A stretch of 60,000 bases of DNA from Symsagittifera roscoffensis (GCF_963678635.1 NC_087062.1:30034833-30094832), one strand, 5' to 3'; shown: positions 30,531 to 43,290, counted from the first letter of the stretch. Numbers and translations are program-made. Notes: generated from the letters alone by a model not told the origin.

Positions 30531-30989
30531 AATAGAAATGCCCAATCCAGTTTTTTAAAACAATTCCTGTGAACAACGCTAATAGAAACAATTATTTTGG
30601 AAGTTGAAGAAAAAGTAATTAGGAGTCCGTGTTTCACAAAATGTATTCAAGAAAAGTATGATGCAATCTCTTTTAAATTCGTTGCTTCGTACCAACCACT
30701 TAATTAGTAAATGATGACGTCTTTTTGACCCGGCAAAAAGGCTCAAATTTTATAAGTGGTTTCCATTAGCAGTCAATATTTTGAAAACAAATTATCTTTT
30801 AGAAAATTGGTTTTGATTGGAGAGTAGTTTCAATTATGAGCTCATAACAATTTATCATATTTTAAAGTTAATTCGGGACTTCAATTAGTTCGGGACGCTG
30901 CAATTAATTTTGGAGTGACTTAAAAATGGAATGAAATCGGAATTTAACTTGCTGCTTCTGCGCCAATTTTCTACAGTCTACTAAAACAA
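30531..30989. other. Spacer between two family B copies
   Basis: AT-rich, nothing recognised. It contains no repeat shared with other parts that I could see. Confidence 0.4.
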
Positions 30990-31512
30990 ACAAGACTGCT
31001 CGTATCAGGGCGAAGCCCTGAAACTTCCGACTGCCTTGGAACGTTTATGGAGCAGTAATAACATAAAAAAATTAAAGAAATAAAATAAAATTAAAAACTT
31101 TTTCTAAAATTTGAAAAATTTTCTATGAAAATCATCCCCCACCCGCCAAGTACAAAACAACAGATTTCACTCCTTGCAACAAATCAATTATGGCGAAAAG
31201 GCTTCTTTCAACCAATTTGGAACGGTTTCTAAGACGGATTAACTCTCCGCTTACGTGTTAATAGCGTGAAAGATATCGCGCGTTAATTGTCCAAAATTGG
31301 CCAAAATGGCAATCTTTACACCCATAACTTTACAAAAAATAATCACAGGTGGAATATCTTTTCAAATTTAAGCTCAGGACTACAATACCTTTTGAATGAT
31401 ATTAAAAAATTCCGTCAGAAATGGCTAGTCAAAAAGTCGAAATTTGTCTGAAGAAAAAAAACCCACCCCGAGCACAAATATTCCGTTACTTTCGTATCGA
31501 AAGTCGGAACAA
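30990..31512 (+). mobile_element. Hairpin-ended family B, copy 3
   Basis: Direct copy of 30001-30530 with both end hairpins intact and about 10% differences by eye. Its right end abuts family E at 31514. Confidence 0.75.
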
Positions 31513-31513
31513 A

Positions 31514-31835
31514 AACAAAAGAGAAAATATTGAGCTCAATGTTCTCAAACTTGATTAATTTTAAAAATAGTTGAGAACAATTTTTTGTCAAATTTGGACT
31601 CCAAAGTTAAGACTTTAACACGGGTCAGTTCATTTTTACAAAATAAAACAAACGTAGAGATCGATTGGTGTTACTTTTACATCAAATGCCCTTTTATGTT
31701 TGCTTGTTTTTGAACCAAACAAATTGACTCGTCAACAAAATTGCGCCTCCCGAAACGAAGTCACCCAATAATTTTCGAAATGAAGATAGTTTTCTAAATG
31801 AAGACAAAAAGCAAGTAATCGAGATTATCACCAAG
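31514..31835 (+). repeat. Dispersed repeat family E, copy 2
   Basis: Matches 13803-14122 in the same orientation, with the same boundaries at AACAAAAGAGAAA and GAGATTATCACCAA. Confidence 0.75.
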
Positions 31836-33182
31836 TTTTTTTACGACCAAACCTTAACTGTTTTCCCGCGCTCTCTGGACACAGTAATAATAAAACATCA
31901 TTGTAAAAAATTAAATGATTAACAAATTATGAATGCTGTGAAAGTTGTCCGCTTTTGAGCTAGTAGCATCTTTTTGAGTAAAATTGATACAAAAGAACAA
32001 TCGACACAACCAAAACTTAAAAATTACAGTTTTTTTGCGTGAAAAAAAATCGGAGACAACTTGAAAAGCAGTCAAGAAAGTAAGGGCCTTGCCTTGGTGC
32101 TAGCAATTTTGTTCGTTTGAATCATCCTTTTTCCCGATCTTCAAAGAAAATTATAGAATAATTCAGCTTGACCTCTTCATTTTTTTTCTCCAGAAAAATT
32201 TTGAATTTTTTTACTTAACAATTTTACGGATATTTTTCTGTCTCATCTGAGAGTTATGGATGCCCTGAGCTCAAAATCAAAAATCTATTTTACCATAACC
32301 ACATTTTTCAAAAAAAATTTCTCTCCGAGTCTATTGACTGATTGTATGAAAATGAATGCCGTCATTTGAATTATTGCTAGTAATGAACTATTTCATTTGT
32401 TAGTATCTCATTGAGTAAAGTTGGAATAATTATCGCGCGCTTTCTAGTATCAATCGATGAAGCTCAACGCGTAAATGCAATAAATTTGTTCGCAGCAACT
32501 TAACCTATGCTACAGTTGATCCAAATTTTTCAATACCTGAATGTTCCGACAGTCCCTTAATTCATATAGAGTAGTTTTTGGGAAAAAAACTTTGAAAATC
32601 TATAAAGTTTGGACAATGTAAAATTATTTAACCTCAATTCAATTTTCTAGCCTCAATTCAATTTGGAACGATTTGGTTGCGCGGGATAATTCGCCACGCA
32701 TAAATAATTCGCGTTACGCTCTAAGCATTATGAATAAACCCTTTAAAGCGCGCATAGTTTAGTCCAGAACAAGGCAAGTTTGGCAATTTTCAAACCCCAA
32801 AACTTTACAAAAAATTATCGGAAGTGATATATCTTTTTACATTGGAACTCAGGAATTCAATATCTTTAATGGGATATTAAAAAAGTTTTGTTAAAAATTT
32901 TTATTTCGATCGGTGAAAATTGACTGAATAAAAAAAAACACATCGAGCGTAAAATTCCGTTTTTTTCGAAAGTCGAAACAATTAATTCATGACCAGCATA
33001 TTGCTTCTTTTAGTTTTCTACAAGGTCAACATTACAGAATATAATAGTTTGTTTTGGAGTTAGCGCACAAGAGTTTTCAATTTTTTAAAAAGTTGAAGGC
33101 TAGTCAGAATATTCAATACAGTGCCTAGATGCTGGCAATTTTGGCAAACTTTATTCATTTTGTTGTTCTATCAGGCGAAGCT

Positions 33183-33555
33183 CAGTGGCGGATCGAGAAT
33201 TTTCTAGAGGGGGCGGAGTTGCGGATTTTCAGTAATCTTTGTCGACATTTTTCTTTAGGTCAGCCATGTTCACTCCCAAATCACTATAAAACTCTATTTC
33301 GACAAAACCTCCAGCGCCGCATGTGAAACTTTGAAACCAAAAAGCAGGGCAAAAAAAATAGGCATTTTTTTGACGTTCTTAACGCGCGCTACTCCTTAAA
33401 AATAGTAGGGCGCCTTTAGAGAAATGTTACTGTCGGTGACCAAAAGTAGAATGCTGAATATTGTACCAAGGGGGAAATTTTAAAGGTTGGGTGGGAAGAG
33501 GTCGAATCCCTGAGAGATAGAAGCCGTACTGCCCCTCCGCTCCCTTCCCTAACTC
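33183..33555 (+). mobile_element. hAT-like non-autonomous remnant in D1
   Basis: Begins CAGTGGCGGATCGAGA, close to the CAGTGGCGGATC-type terminus known from many animal hAT elements. It ends in a CCCCTCCGCTCCC-rich stretch before AACTCG. The matching copy is at 37267-37649 and the end is reused at 15240-15333. The right TIR is eroded and no transposase is present. Confidence 0.5.
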
Positions 33556-34557
33556 GGATTGATATGTGGAACCCGTTGCTTGATACCTGCAACAAATAAT
33601 ATATATTTTATATTATTATATGATTATATAAAACACGCGTCCTCAAAATGTTTTCGGGCCATATTTGGAGAACTAGTGCAATATTTGGAAAACTAATGCA
33701 AAATTTGAAAAACTATTGCAAAACTTGAACTTTTTCTCTAGCAAGAAATTCAAACACTAGTGCAATTTCTTCCTAGATCAATCAACCAAATCAAATAAGG
33801 AAGTATGAATCACATATGAGCCTGAAGTGTGACAATGTGCGTGAAAATGTATTTGCGTGAAAAAAGGAATTATGAGTGAAAAAAGGTATTTCGTTCAAAT
33901 TTTTCACTTGTGTTTTTTACCAGTTAAGCAACAGCCTAAATTTTATCTCGAACTCTGCTCACATCTCGACACTCTCGATTCAATATGTAGCTTTTGCTCA
34001 TCTACAAGAAAATACACATTTTAGCCTCGTAATGACGAAATAAATGAAAAAAATGCGAGGTATAGTTTCTGCTTTCATTACGAGGCCAAACTTTGTACTG
34101 GATACGCACCTTTGGTGTGTGTTTGTCAACCAAATCTAGAGAAAATCTTTGAAGATGTTCGAAAAATTAGTTAGATTTCACTTGGAAAATGTCCGTGGAT
34201 TCCACGCACTAAAACCTTGTTACCTGAGTTTTGTCGGCGTATTAGAAGAGTTTTTTGAACAAGAACATTTTTGTGTTAGGTTTTTGTTTTCAGTCTACAA
34301 AAATCAAAAGCTATCAATTACAACAAATTAAAAAAGAGTACAACCTTGTTTTCGGTCGTATCAAAAAAATCCAATTTAATAGATTATAATAGATTAAAAT
34401 TGGCTTAAGGGGATTATGATATTTTCTACAAGTTTTCTAAAGTTGGTTTTGATTTAACGCACATTTTCTTAGCAAAGTGCAGAAGTGAGAATTTTTTGGT
34501 CAAGAAATTTTTTTTTTTTTCAAAATTGTTTTCATTTTTTGTCCACCCTTATCGAAT

Positions 34558-34800
34558 TTACAGTGGAGGGATCAAATTGGTAAAAATTGGTAAAAATTGG
34601 TAGCGGTAAACTGGGAAGAGGAGTGAGAAAAAAGGAATGGGGAGGTGGAAGGGAGCTTGTGAGAGGGGAGGGAGGCTGTGGACAGGGTGGTGTTTGTGTT
34701 TGTGGAAGGTAATGTGGAGGTGCGAAGTTGGGGGCGGGCGTTGAACGTTAGTGAGAGGGGAGTTGTACGCGGGGATGAACAGGTTCATCGAGTTTGAGTT
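34558..34800 (+). repeat. G-rich, strand-asymmetric tract in D1
   Basis: About 240 bp with many G runs on the + strand (GGGGAGG, GGGAGGGAGG, GGGGGCGGG), starting with a triplicated AATTGGTAAA unit. It is retained in D2 at 38752-38960. The reverse frame 34558-34812 (Pro/His-rich) is broken by stops in D2, so I do not call a gene. Confidence 0.55.
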
Positions 34801-35077
34801 ACCAATAAACATAAAATGAGGCCTGAGTTATACAGTTAAAAATTATTTGAGAAAAACATCAAACTGGAGTTTGAGATTGAAAAAACTGCCAATTTTGTCA
34901 AGCGCGGATAACATCCCCTGAAGCCAAAATTTTTTTCAGGATTTCCGCAAAAGTAAATAAAAGTAGGCAAAAGCGTTAATTTATGCAATTATAAGACAAA
35001 AATTGATGCTTCTACTTTTATATTTTTAGTCAATTGTGGCTATCGTCCAAAAAAAAAAATAAACGTATAACAATTAA
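34801..35077. other. Junction between D1 and D2
   Basis: AT-rich spacer separating the two duplicated units; nothing recognised. Confidence 0.4.
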
Positions 35078-37266
35078 TAACTGTTTTTCCGCGCTCTCTG
35101 GATAGGGAACCAACAGAAAATAAATTTAAAAAGTTAAATGAGTAGCATTTCTTTGAGTAAAATTGATGTAAAGAATAAACGAAGCATGCAAATTTAAAAA
35201 TTACAGTTTTTTTTGCTAGACAAGGTCTGAGACTACTTGGAGGGCAGTCAGAAAAATCAGGGCCTTACCTTGATTCTAGCAATTTTGTTCGCGCTAATCA
35301 TTGTTTTTCTCAATCTTCAAAGAAAACTTCAAATTAATTGTGCTTTAGCTCTTTACTTTTTTCTCCAGAAAAATTTTGAATTTCATTTAACAAGTTTAAC
35401 GGTATTCTTCTATCTTACCTGAGAGTTATAGATGCGCTCTATCTAGAAAAATTATTTTACCATAACCACGTTTTTGTCAAAAATGTCTCTCCAAATTTAA
35501 TAGCTGATTGTATGAAAAAGAATGCCGTCATTTCAATCTGTTATTATCTCATTGAGTAAAATTGCTTTTACCGGACTAGTGATGCTTTTTTACTATATTA
35601 TTGAATTGTAACAAAAAATAAGAATGTTGTAAAATTTTTGAACTGGGTGACGTCTTAAGAAAATTTGATATTGGAAATTAAAGTTTGCTACAATTCGGGC
35701 AACAAAGCAAAGATTGGTCCAGCTTTTGTTTCGAAAAAATCCTAACAAAGTTTTTGAGATAAAAGTGTTTCTCCGCGTTATTTGCTTTTTGCAGAAGTTT
35801 GTAATTACAAAAATGTAGCAATTAATAGTTCGAAGTTCGAAGAAAGTTAAAAAAAAACTTATTCTCGAGCTCGTTCTTTAGTTCGGACCAATGCAAGCGA
35901 TCAAAATCATAGTTTTATTGGTACTTTCTGATGTTGGTATTTCCTACAATTTTGAAAATTTTGATATGTTATTCCAAAATAATTTATGACCAGCATATTG
36001 TTTCTTTTCGTTTTCCTCAAAGTTAAAATATTTTGTATTGGAGTTAGGGCACAAGAGTTTTCATTTGTAAAAAAAAACGTTAAACGCTAGTCAGAATATT
36101 CAATACTGTTCCTAGATGCTAGCAATTTGGGCTAACTTTGTTCATTTTGTACATCTTTTATCCTGTTTTTTGAAGAAAGTGACAAAATACTTGTGCTTGC
36201 CGTGGTTTATTTTTCTCCAGACTAATGTCGGCTTTTTAAACAATCTTTTTTGAGCAAAAATTCAGCTAAAAGTTATCAATAAGATCAAATAATATTAAAT
36301 GACGAAAAAAGGTTTGAGGTGTTAATAAGGGATTAGAAATTTCAAATTTGGGTTTCTTTTCCGTTATACGACCCAAAATATCAATCTGTTAACTGAGCTC
36401 CGGTGTTCATTAAAAACGCGAAAAAAAATTTCATTGGTATTAAATTCAACCAATCAGATTCGAGCATTAAGATTAAATTTTCAAAATGTGAAAAAAATTG
36501 GGATGTATAAAAGAAAAGAACCCAAACTTGGGATAGCTAAAGCGCAATATACTTCGTGCAAATAACACGTAAGCGGCTATTTAATCCGGCTTAAATGGTT
36601 CCAAACTGAGCTGACACAAACTTCTTATGCCACATTATGTGTTACTAGCTGCGAACTATAAATCTTAGTATTTGAAAACAGATCAATGAAAAATAGTAAT
36701 TTTTTCAATTTTTTTTACTACAAAGGTTTATCTTATGTTTTTTGAGCAAATTATAGAAACAGAAAAGACGGATTATACGCTCTCAGATATAAGCAGTATT
36801 GAGTTTTGCATTTTGCAAATTGGTCATTCTGAGCGCAAAAAACAGAACCGCTGGGATCGAACAAAAATCTTTCAGGTTGTCTGGCCTGTTTTTGTTAGAA
36901 AAAAAAAATGATTTCATTTTCTTTTAGCTTAAAACCTTTTTAAGTGAAAGTTATTTTTTCAATCCATGAACTATTTTTTCTAAATTTTGCTTCCGCTGCT
37001 ATTCATGATTATTCTGTGATACAATATTGGTTATTGGTTACTCTAACACAGATATTGGTTACTATAGCACCCATTTAAAAAAAGATGGTAAAAAGGCTAT
37101 TATCATCTGCATAAATTTGACAGCATTGCCAAGTCCACTATAAAAAAAACAGAACTTAATCAGCATAATCTTATGTCCATATCATGTTTTCTAGTAATCA
37201 CGTAAATACTTTTTTTAAAATTAAGAAATTGTTATATTTGGGGCGGTGTTATGTAAAGTGAAGCTT

Positions 37267-37649
37267 CAGTGGCGGATCGAGAAATTTCTAGAGGTGTTGG
37301 AAGTGCGGATTTTCAGTAAGCTTTGTCGACATTTTTCTTTAGGTAAGCCATGTTCACTCCCGAATCACTGTAAAATCCAATTTCGAAATGTGAAATTTCG
37401 AAACAAAAACTGCATGTGAAATTTCGAAACCAAAAAAAGCAGGACAAAAAACTGATTAGGCACTTTTCTGAAACTATTAACGCGCGCGCCTTCTTAAAAA
37501 TAGTCAGGCGCTGTTAGAAAAGTGTTAGAGTCAGTCACCAAAATTGGAGACTTAATATTGTACCAAAGGAGACCTTTTGGGAGCTTGAGAGAGGTCGATT
37601 CCCTGAGAGATAGAAGCCGTACAGCCCCTCCGCTCCCTTCCCTAACTCG
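37267..37649 (+). mobile_element. hAT-like non-autonomous remnant in D2
   Basis: Same position within the duplicated unit as 33183-33555, so the insertion predates the duplication. CAGTGGCGGATCGAGA is intact at the left. Confidence 0.5.
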
Positions 37650-37787
37650 TCTGTCGGTTAATAGGTTAAAGGACTGATATGTGGAATCCGTTGCTTTATA
37701 CCTACAACAAATGTTGTATATTTTATTTTATTATATTATTACATAAAACGCACGTCCTCAGTCTTTTTTTGTGCCAACTTTGAAGAA

Positions 37788-37875
37788 CTAGTGCAATATT
37801 TGAAAAGCTAGTGCAATATTTGAAAAACTAGTGCGATATTTAAATATTGCACTAGCGTTCCAAATATTGCACAGT
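37788..37875. repeat. Short tandem repeat followed by its inverse
   Basis: Three units of about 21 bp (AACTAGTGCAATATTTGAAA), then AAATATTGCACTAG and AAATATTGCAC in inverse orientation. D1 has a related but decayed run at about 33669-33730. Confidence 0.7.
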
Positions 37876-38751
37876 TTTTTTAATATAAAATTGAAACACT
37901 CGTGCAGTTTTTTCCTAGAACAATCAACCAAAACAAATAAGAAAGTACAAATCACATATGAGCCTGAAATGTGACAATGTGCGTAAAAATGTGGGTATTT
38001 TGTTCAAGCTTTTCACATATGTTTCATATCAGATAAGCAACAGCCTATATTTCATCTCGAACTCTGTTAACATCTCGACACTGCGTGTCTCGATTTGTTC
38101 ACATACACTCTTGATTCAATATGTAGCTTTTGTTCATTTACAACAAAATACACATTTTAGCCTCGTAATGACGAAATGAATGAACAAATATGTAAGGTAT
38201 AGTTTTCTTCTGCTTTCATTACGAGGCCATACCTCGTACTGGATACGCACCTTTGGTGTGTGTTTGTCATTAAAAACTAAAGAAAAGTCTTTAAACATGT
38301 TACAATTTTTAGGTAGAATTCACTTGCAAAGTGTCCTTGGATTCTACCACTAATACCTCGTGATGTGAGCTTGGTCGGCATATTAGCTGCCCGCAGAGGA
38401 ATTTTTGGATAATAACCTTTTATATTAGGTTTTAGGTTTTTGTTTTCAGTCTCTAAAAAATCACAAGCTATTGATTATAGCAAATTGAAAAAAAAAGATT
38501 TTAGTCTTCATTTCTGTCATTTCAATAAAATTTTTTCCAATCGATTATTATAGATTAAAATGGATTATGGGGATTTTTTCTTCAATTTTTCTAAAAATTT
38601 AAATTATATATCAGTTTTTTCACAAACTTACAGTTTGTTTTGGCTGAATGCACATTTTATTACCAATGTGCAAAAGTGAGACTTTCTTTGGCCCAGAAAA
38701 ATTTTATCTTTTAAAAAGATTTTTCCTTCTTACATTCACCCTTATCCAACT

Positions 38752-38960
38752 TACAGTGGAGGGATCAAATTTGTAAAATTTTGGTGGTGGTATACTGGGG
38801 GAGGGGATAAGTTTGAGGGGGTTGGAGTGAGAAAGGAGGAATTGGGAGGTGGAAGGGAGGTTGTGGACGGGGAGGTGTTCGTGTTTGTGGAAAGCAATGT
38901 GGGGGTGTGAAAGTAGAGGCGCGTGTCAAACGTTGGTGAGAGGGGAGTTTTATGCGGGGA
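38752..38960 (+). repeat. G-rich, strand-asymmetric tract in D2
   Basis: Counterpart of 34558-34800 with GGGGGAGGGG, GAGGGGGTTGG and GGGAGGTGGAAGGGAGG on the + strand. The G bias is retained although many individual bases differ. Confidence 0.55.
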
Positions 38961-38985
38961 TGAACAGTTTCATTTGAGTTTAAGT

Positions 38986-40381
38986 TTTGTAGAACGCTGC
39001 AAAAACTATAGTAAGAATTTCACCGCAAAAAAAAAATCGTTTTTCATAGATTTTATGAAGAAAAAACAATCGGTTATGATGAAACCGATATAATCTAAGA
39101 TTTTGCAAATACAACCATTCCAATTTGGTTATTTCACATTAAAATTAATAACTCGGGTCGAGTTAACATCCCCATCCCCATCCCCGAAAAATAAGACTAA
39201 GTTAAGATCTGCCACCCCAGAATCTACACGGATTAAGTTTGCTAAGCGCTATTTGTAAAACGCTCGGTTCTGATTGGCGGGATGAAGTTTCCATACGGAA
39301 CCAAGTCAACAATCATCCGAAGTGTTTTGAGGGGAAGGCTGCTAATTTGGTTCCACAACTTTTTCAATAAAGGAAAAACAGAAATTCAAAGCATATTTTT
39401 CGAAGCTCGCTCCACAAACGTGTCGTCAAACCGTAACACAACTTCTGTGAAAGAAACACATTGTTGATACAAGTTATGTCTTAAATGAAAAGAGAAAAAA
39501 CATCTTTTCTAATTTCTAATGATCATTTTTTAAACGTCCTTTTTTACAAAATTTTGTTGATTTCACTGAAAGTTTGTAATATCAACCCAAAAAGTTTTGC
39601 TCGGAGAAGAAAAAGCCGTAGAAGTGAAAAGGAATTATGGCGTAGGGTCTGTTTTTTCCAGCTTAGTTTGACTACTTTACAGAAAGCAGAACTTTTTTAA
39701 GTTAGTTGGAGGTCAAATGAAGTATCATACAATCATACAAAAACCCTTCGGCCATGAATCCAGGTCTAAAAACGAACGTTTTTTTTTTAATTTCTGTGTC
39801 AAAAAACTGATCTAAATGTTTTTGGTTTTCAGACTAAATTAGACAAGTCGATTAGAAGTTGACCTCCAAATTGTCACTTTTAGTTTGAATCTAACGTTAG
39901 TTTGTTTAATATTATCACTAATTTCCCTTTTTTACCATATTCTATCGATCGTGCTAGAATTAAAGACCAGGAGGACAAAAAAAAAACAATTTTTAAAAAA
40001 GTTCTCCAATCAGTGACGTCTGAATCTACTCTGCAAATTGCACAGCAAAACTTTTAATGTATTTAAATGAGTAAAAAACTTTGGTCAAACTTATCAGAGA
40101 ACTTACTGATTTGGAGATACGTAGGCGGTTTAATACATGCTTCGTCTGCGTTTTTAATGATTTTAATGATCATGTGCTGGTTCTTAAGGATACTTTGGTT
40201 GTAACTCTGTTGTGCTCAAGTCCACTCGCTTAAATCGATTTACTCTTAAAAACTGCCTATAACCAAGGTTTTTCCCATTATTTCCGTTTGAAAAGTAAAC
40301 TAAAAAAAATCCATTGTCCATACGCGTTTATTTAGGTGTTTCTATAAACTTGAACGAACTATTTTTGAAATTAAATTTTCA
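38986..40381. other. Intergenic, nothing firmly recognised
   Basis: Contains a CCCCATCC triplet run near 39170 and AT-rich DNA. Frames 39282-39467 and 39485-39700 have no known motif or splice support. Confidence 0.4.
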
Positions 40382-40911
40382 ACAAGACTGCTCGTATCAG
40401 GGCGAAGCCCCGAATGTTCCGACAGCCTTTTAAGGTTTATGGAGCAGTAATAACATTAAAAAATTCAATGAAATAAAACAAAATCAAAAAAAAAATTCTA
40501 AAATTTGAAATTTTTATGAAAATCATCACCCCAAACGCCATACAAAGTACAAAAGGATAGATTTCGCTCCTTGTAACAAACCAATTATGGCAAAAAAGCT
40601 TCTTTTAACCAATTTGGAACGATTTCTAAGACGGATTAACTCTCCGCTTACGCGTTAATAGCGCGAAATTTATCGCGCGTTAATTGTCCCAAATTGGCCA
40701 AAATGGTAATCTTCAAACCCCCGTAACTTTACGAAAAATGATCACAGGTGAAATATCTTTTCAAATTTGAGCTCAGGACAACAATAGCTTTCGAATGATG
40801 TAAAAACATTCCGTCAAAAATGGCTAGTTTAAAAGTCGAAATTTGTCTGAAGAAAAAAAAACCCACCCGAGCACAAATATTCCGTTACTTTCGTATCGAA
40901 AGTCGGAACAA
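40382..40911 (+). mobile_element. Hairpin-ended family B, copy 4
   Basis: Full-length copy, ACAAGACTGCTCG to GTCGGAACAA. The left hairpin has one mismatch (CAGGGCGAAGCCCCG); the right hairpin is intact. Confidence 0.75.
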
Positions 40912-42548
40912 TAAACTATCAAAAAAATCTATTTTGTTTCCTGCTTGAAAGTAGTAACGGATAAGTCAGGCTCAAAAAGTTTTATCTCCAAACAAATTTC
41001 GGATTTCTGGCCACCAACTTTTGACAAGTTTCTTATAGCGTCTGACAAATAATTTAATAATTTAAAACTACTCAGCTCAATACAAAATATAGCCAGTAAT
41101 AACTTTTTACACAGAGGCGAAGCGGAACTTTGCACCATTTGCGATACGGCAAAAAAGCTCAGCAGCTAGCCGCCATGAAAGCACGAAAGCCTGAGTAAAA
41201 AAATTCAAACAAAATTTAAAAACAAAAATAGATTTTTTTTACGCTTGTCTGGATTGCAGTTGAGTTTGAGCAAAGATGCTAAGAAACAGAACTGCCAGTT
41301 TTCACTGTGCATTAAAAGACAAAAAAATCAATTGGGCAATCAGCGCAGACGATACTTGGGTTGACGAATAATGAGCCGAATAGAAAAGTGAGCAATAAAA
41401 CTTTTTGAGCCATAAAAATTTCCAAAGTTTAACGCCCCTCCAGAAGCACAAACCAAACTAAAAAAATTCTACAGTCAAACGGCAAATTATGAAGCAATTA
41501 AATAGATATAACATCAGCCAAAACCAATTAAGCCGAAAAAAAACGAAAAAGAAAAAGCAGAAACTAAAAGAATTACAATCACTATTGAAAAATTGAATAT
41601 AACGTCCAAGTAAGACGCAAACATGCTCAAAAGTTTCTTTTGCCATGTCTGTTCCCAGAATTTCTGCTGGCAATGGAACGGCCATGCTAAGTGATACATT
41701 TGATTTTGTTCAACTAGTTTTTAACCCAAAAGTCTTATTTCGGATTTGATAACGCTTGCTAATCGCAAGCGCAATAAGGTTTATAAAGTTTTCATCGTTG
41801 CCAATTTGGGATAATTACTGAACGCGAAAGATTTAGTGCTCATTTGACGCGTTTATGCAGCAAGTCTGATCCAATCCATCAGCAGCAAGCTACTCATTTG
41901 ACGCGTTTATGCAGCAAGCTACTGCTACCGTAAAAAAGTGTTATTAGATGCTAAGTTTATCAACCTAAAAACAAAATAGCATGTAGGGCGATAACTTTGA
42001 ATTTAGAAGGTAATTTTGAATTGACAAAAAACAATCGCTTTTTTCTCGTTTTTGAATTTCTTAACCAAAAAATCAAAATTTTCTCTTCTTTGCCTTGATA
42101 CAAAAAAAATTGCTGCACTTTACAGCGGCTCACCGGCAGGGCAATGACTTGAAACATAGTCTTTTCAAAATTTTTTCAAAGATCAATAATTGAAAAGTTT
42201 AATGCATTTCAAAGTCCAGTTATTTCCGTAACAAAAACTTAGTAAACCTCAAAATTTATTAAGTCATTTGAATTCCAAAGAAACCTCACAAAAGCTCCAC
42301 TGCCTAGTTTTCAAGTATAACTCAAAGCGCTCATCACTGATTGAGCTTACTTCAATATAACTATTTAGCTAACGGGTTAACCCTTTGGCTGGTCGAATTC
42401 GAAAAAGTTATTTTGTCTGATAGCAAAACTCTTAAGCAAGCTCAAAAAGTTAAATAAACGGAGAAAAATCAGCTAGCGCTTGGATCTGAGGTAGTGAAAT
42501 ATTTCAAGACACCTCATCTACTGAACTGCAAGCATTTCAACTATTTAT
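40912..42548. other. AT-rich intergenic region
   Basis: No gene recognised. Small structures: the dyad CGCTTGC-TAATC-GCAAGCG near 41753-41771 and a 26-bp direct repeat at 41839 and 41893. Frames on the minus strand at 40929-42157 have no known domain. Confidence 0.4.
41839..41919. repeat. Direct repeat, 26 bp at 54-bp spacing
   Basis: CTCATTTGACGCGTTTATGC followed by AGCAAG occurs at 41839 and 41893. Confidence 0.75.
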
Positions 42549-43290
42549 ATGTCGAACTCGCCACAGCCGAAGCGCCAAAGGACACCTGCGCTCGAAACAA
42601 GCAATGACAGCAAGAAGAAGACCAGAAGATATAACGGACAATCTGCTAGTGGACAGAGACCCGCATTGGTAGATCAGACTCAGATGACTGAAGTTGTACG
42701 CCAGTTTAAACTGACAATTCTGCATGCCAATATGTGCTGCCTCCGGAAAGGATTGGGTATGCTATCAAGTAAATCGGTTGATGCAGGTGCAAACATCATC
42801 ATCGCAACAGAAACGAAATTTGACAACACGGTTGCCAACGACGCACTTCAAATTCAATTCAGTGGTTTTTGTTTACTATCCAGCCGAGAACGAACAGCCA
42901 ATGGAGGTGGTATAGCAATTTGGGTGAAAAATAGTTTCATCAGCGTGCAACTGAAACAAATGAAAACTCCGAAGCGGTAGGGTTTAATTTTACTACTGTC
43001 CGGGGCAACATGTGCATTCTTGCTTGCTAGAGACGACCAGCACTTACAGCTGTCGACAATTTCATTAAAGAAACTTATCCCCGCATGTCTTAGTTCTCCT
43101 TTGTTGCCATTTTCCCTGCAGGCGGCATCAAACAGAATTCACTGACTAAATATTACACGGTTATGCGAGGTTACGGCCTTGCACAACACGTACGCGATCT
43201 GTCACACCGTTCAGACAGCACCTGCGACCTTCCTTTCTAGCATTGCAAGAGAAGAAGTGCAAGTTGACATTGACCAGGTATTTAAACCGA
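42549..43290 (+). pseudogene. Non-LTR retrotransposon endonuclease domain, decayed
   Basis: The open frame 42549-42980 starts with a basic tail, then FKLTILHANMCCLRKGLGML, ANIIIATETKF and ANGGGIAIWVKNS. These follow the order of an endonuclease/exonuclease/phosphatase domain at the start of a LINE ORF2: N in strand 1, catalytic E in the ETK motif. A frameshift near 42958 moves the reading to ENSEAVGFNFTTVRG, interrupted by two stops, and on to YGLAQHVRDLSHRSDSTCDL (about 43173-43232), the usual end region of the domain. No reverse transcriptase follows; the satellite begins about 70-120 bp later. The element is dead; its clade is not determined. Confidence 0.7.

Larger units (their letters stand above)
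31853..34800 (+). repeat. Segmental tandem duplication, unit D1
   Basis: Collinear with 35078-38985. Anchors in order: CCGCGCTCTCTGGA (31868/35091), AGGGCCTTGCCTTG (32086/35261), TTTTACCATAACCA (32287/35455), CAGTGGCGGATCGAGAA (33183/37267), GATAGAAGCCGTAC (33517/37609), CACATATGAGCCTGAA (33811/37951), TGGATACGCACCTTTGG (34100/38241), ACAGTGGAGGGATCAAATT (34560/38754). The copies are diverged, so the duplication is old. No gene recognised; frames 33129-33326 and 34149-34331 are not conserved as open frames. Confidence 0.75.
35078..38985 (+). repeat. Segmental tandem duplication, unit D2
   Basis: Second unit of the pair. It is about 1 kb longer than D1, the extra sequence lying mainly at about 36200-37250, before the hAT-like remnant. 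Frames 35237-35422 and 37958-38179 are not supported as genes. Confidence 0.75.

Noticed and set aside
33480-33520. GGTCGAATCCCTGAG as a tRNA B box
   Set aside because: No acceptor stem, A box or cloverleaf around it; the motif belongs to the hAT-like repeat shared with 37590 and 15290.
34558-34812. Pro/His-rich minus-strand frame in D1
   Set aside because: Partial similarity remains in D2 but with internal stops; better explained by the G-rich tract on the other strand.
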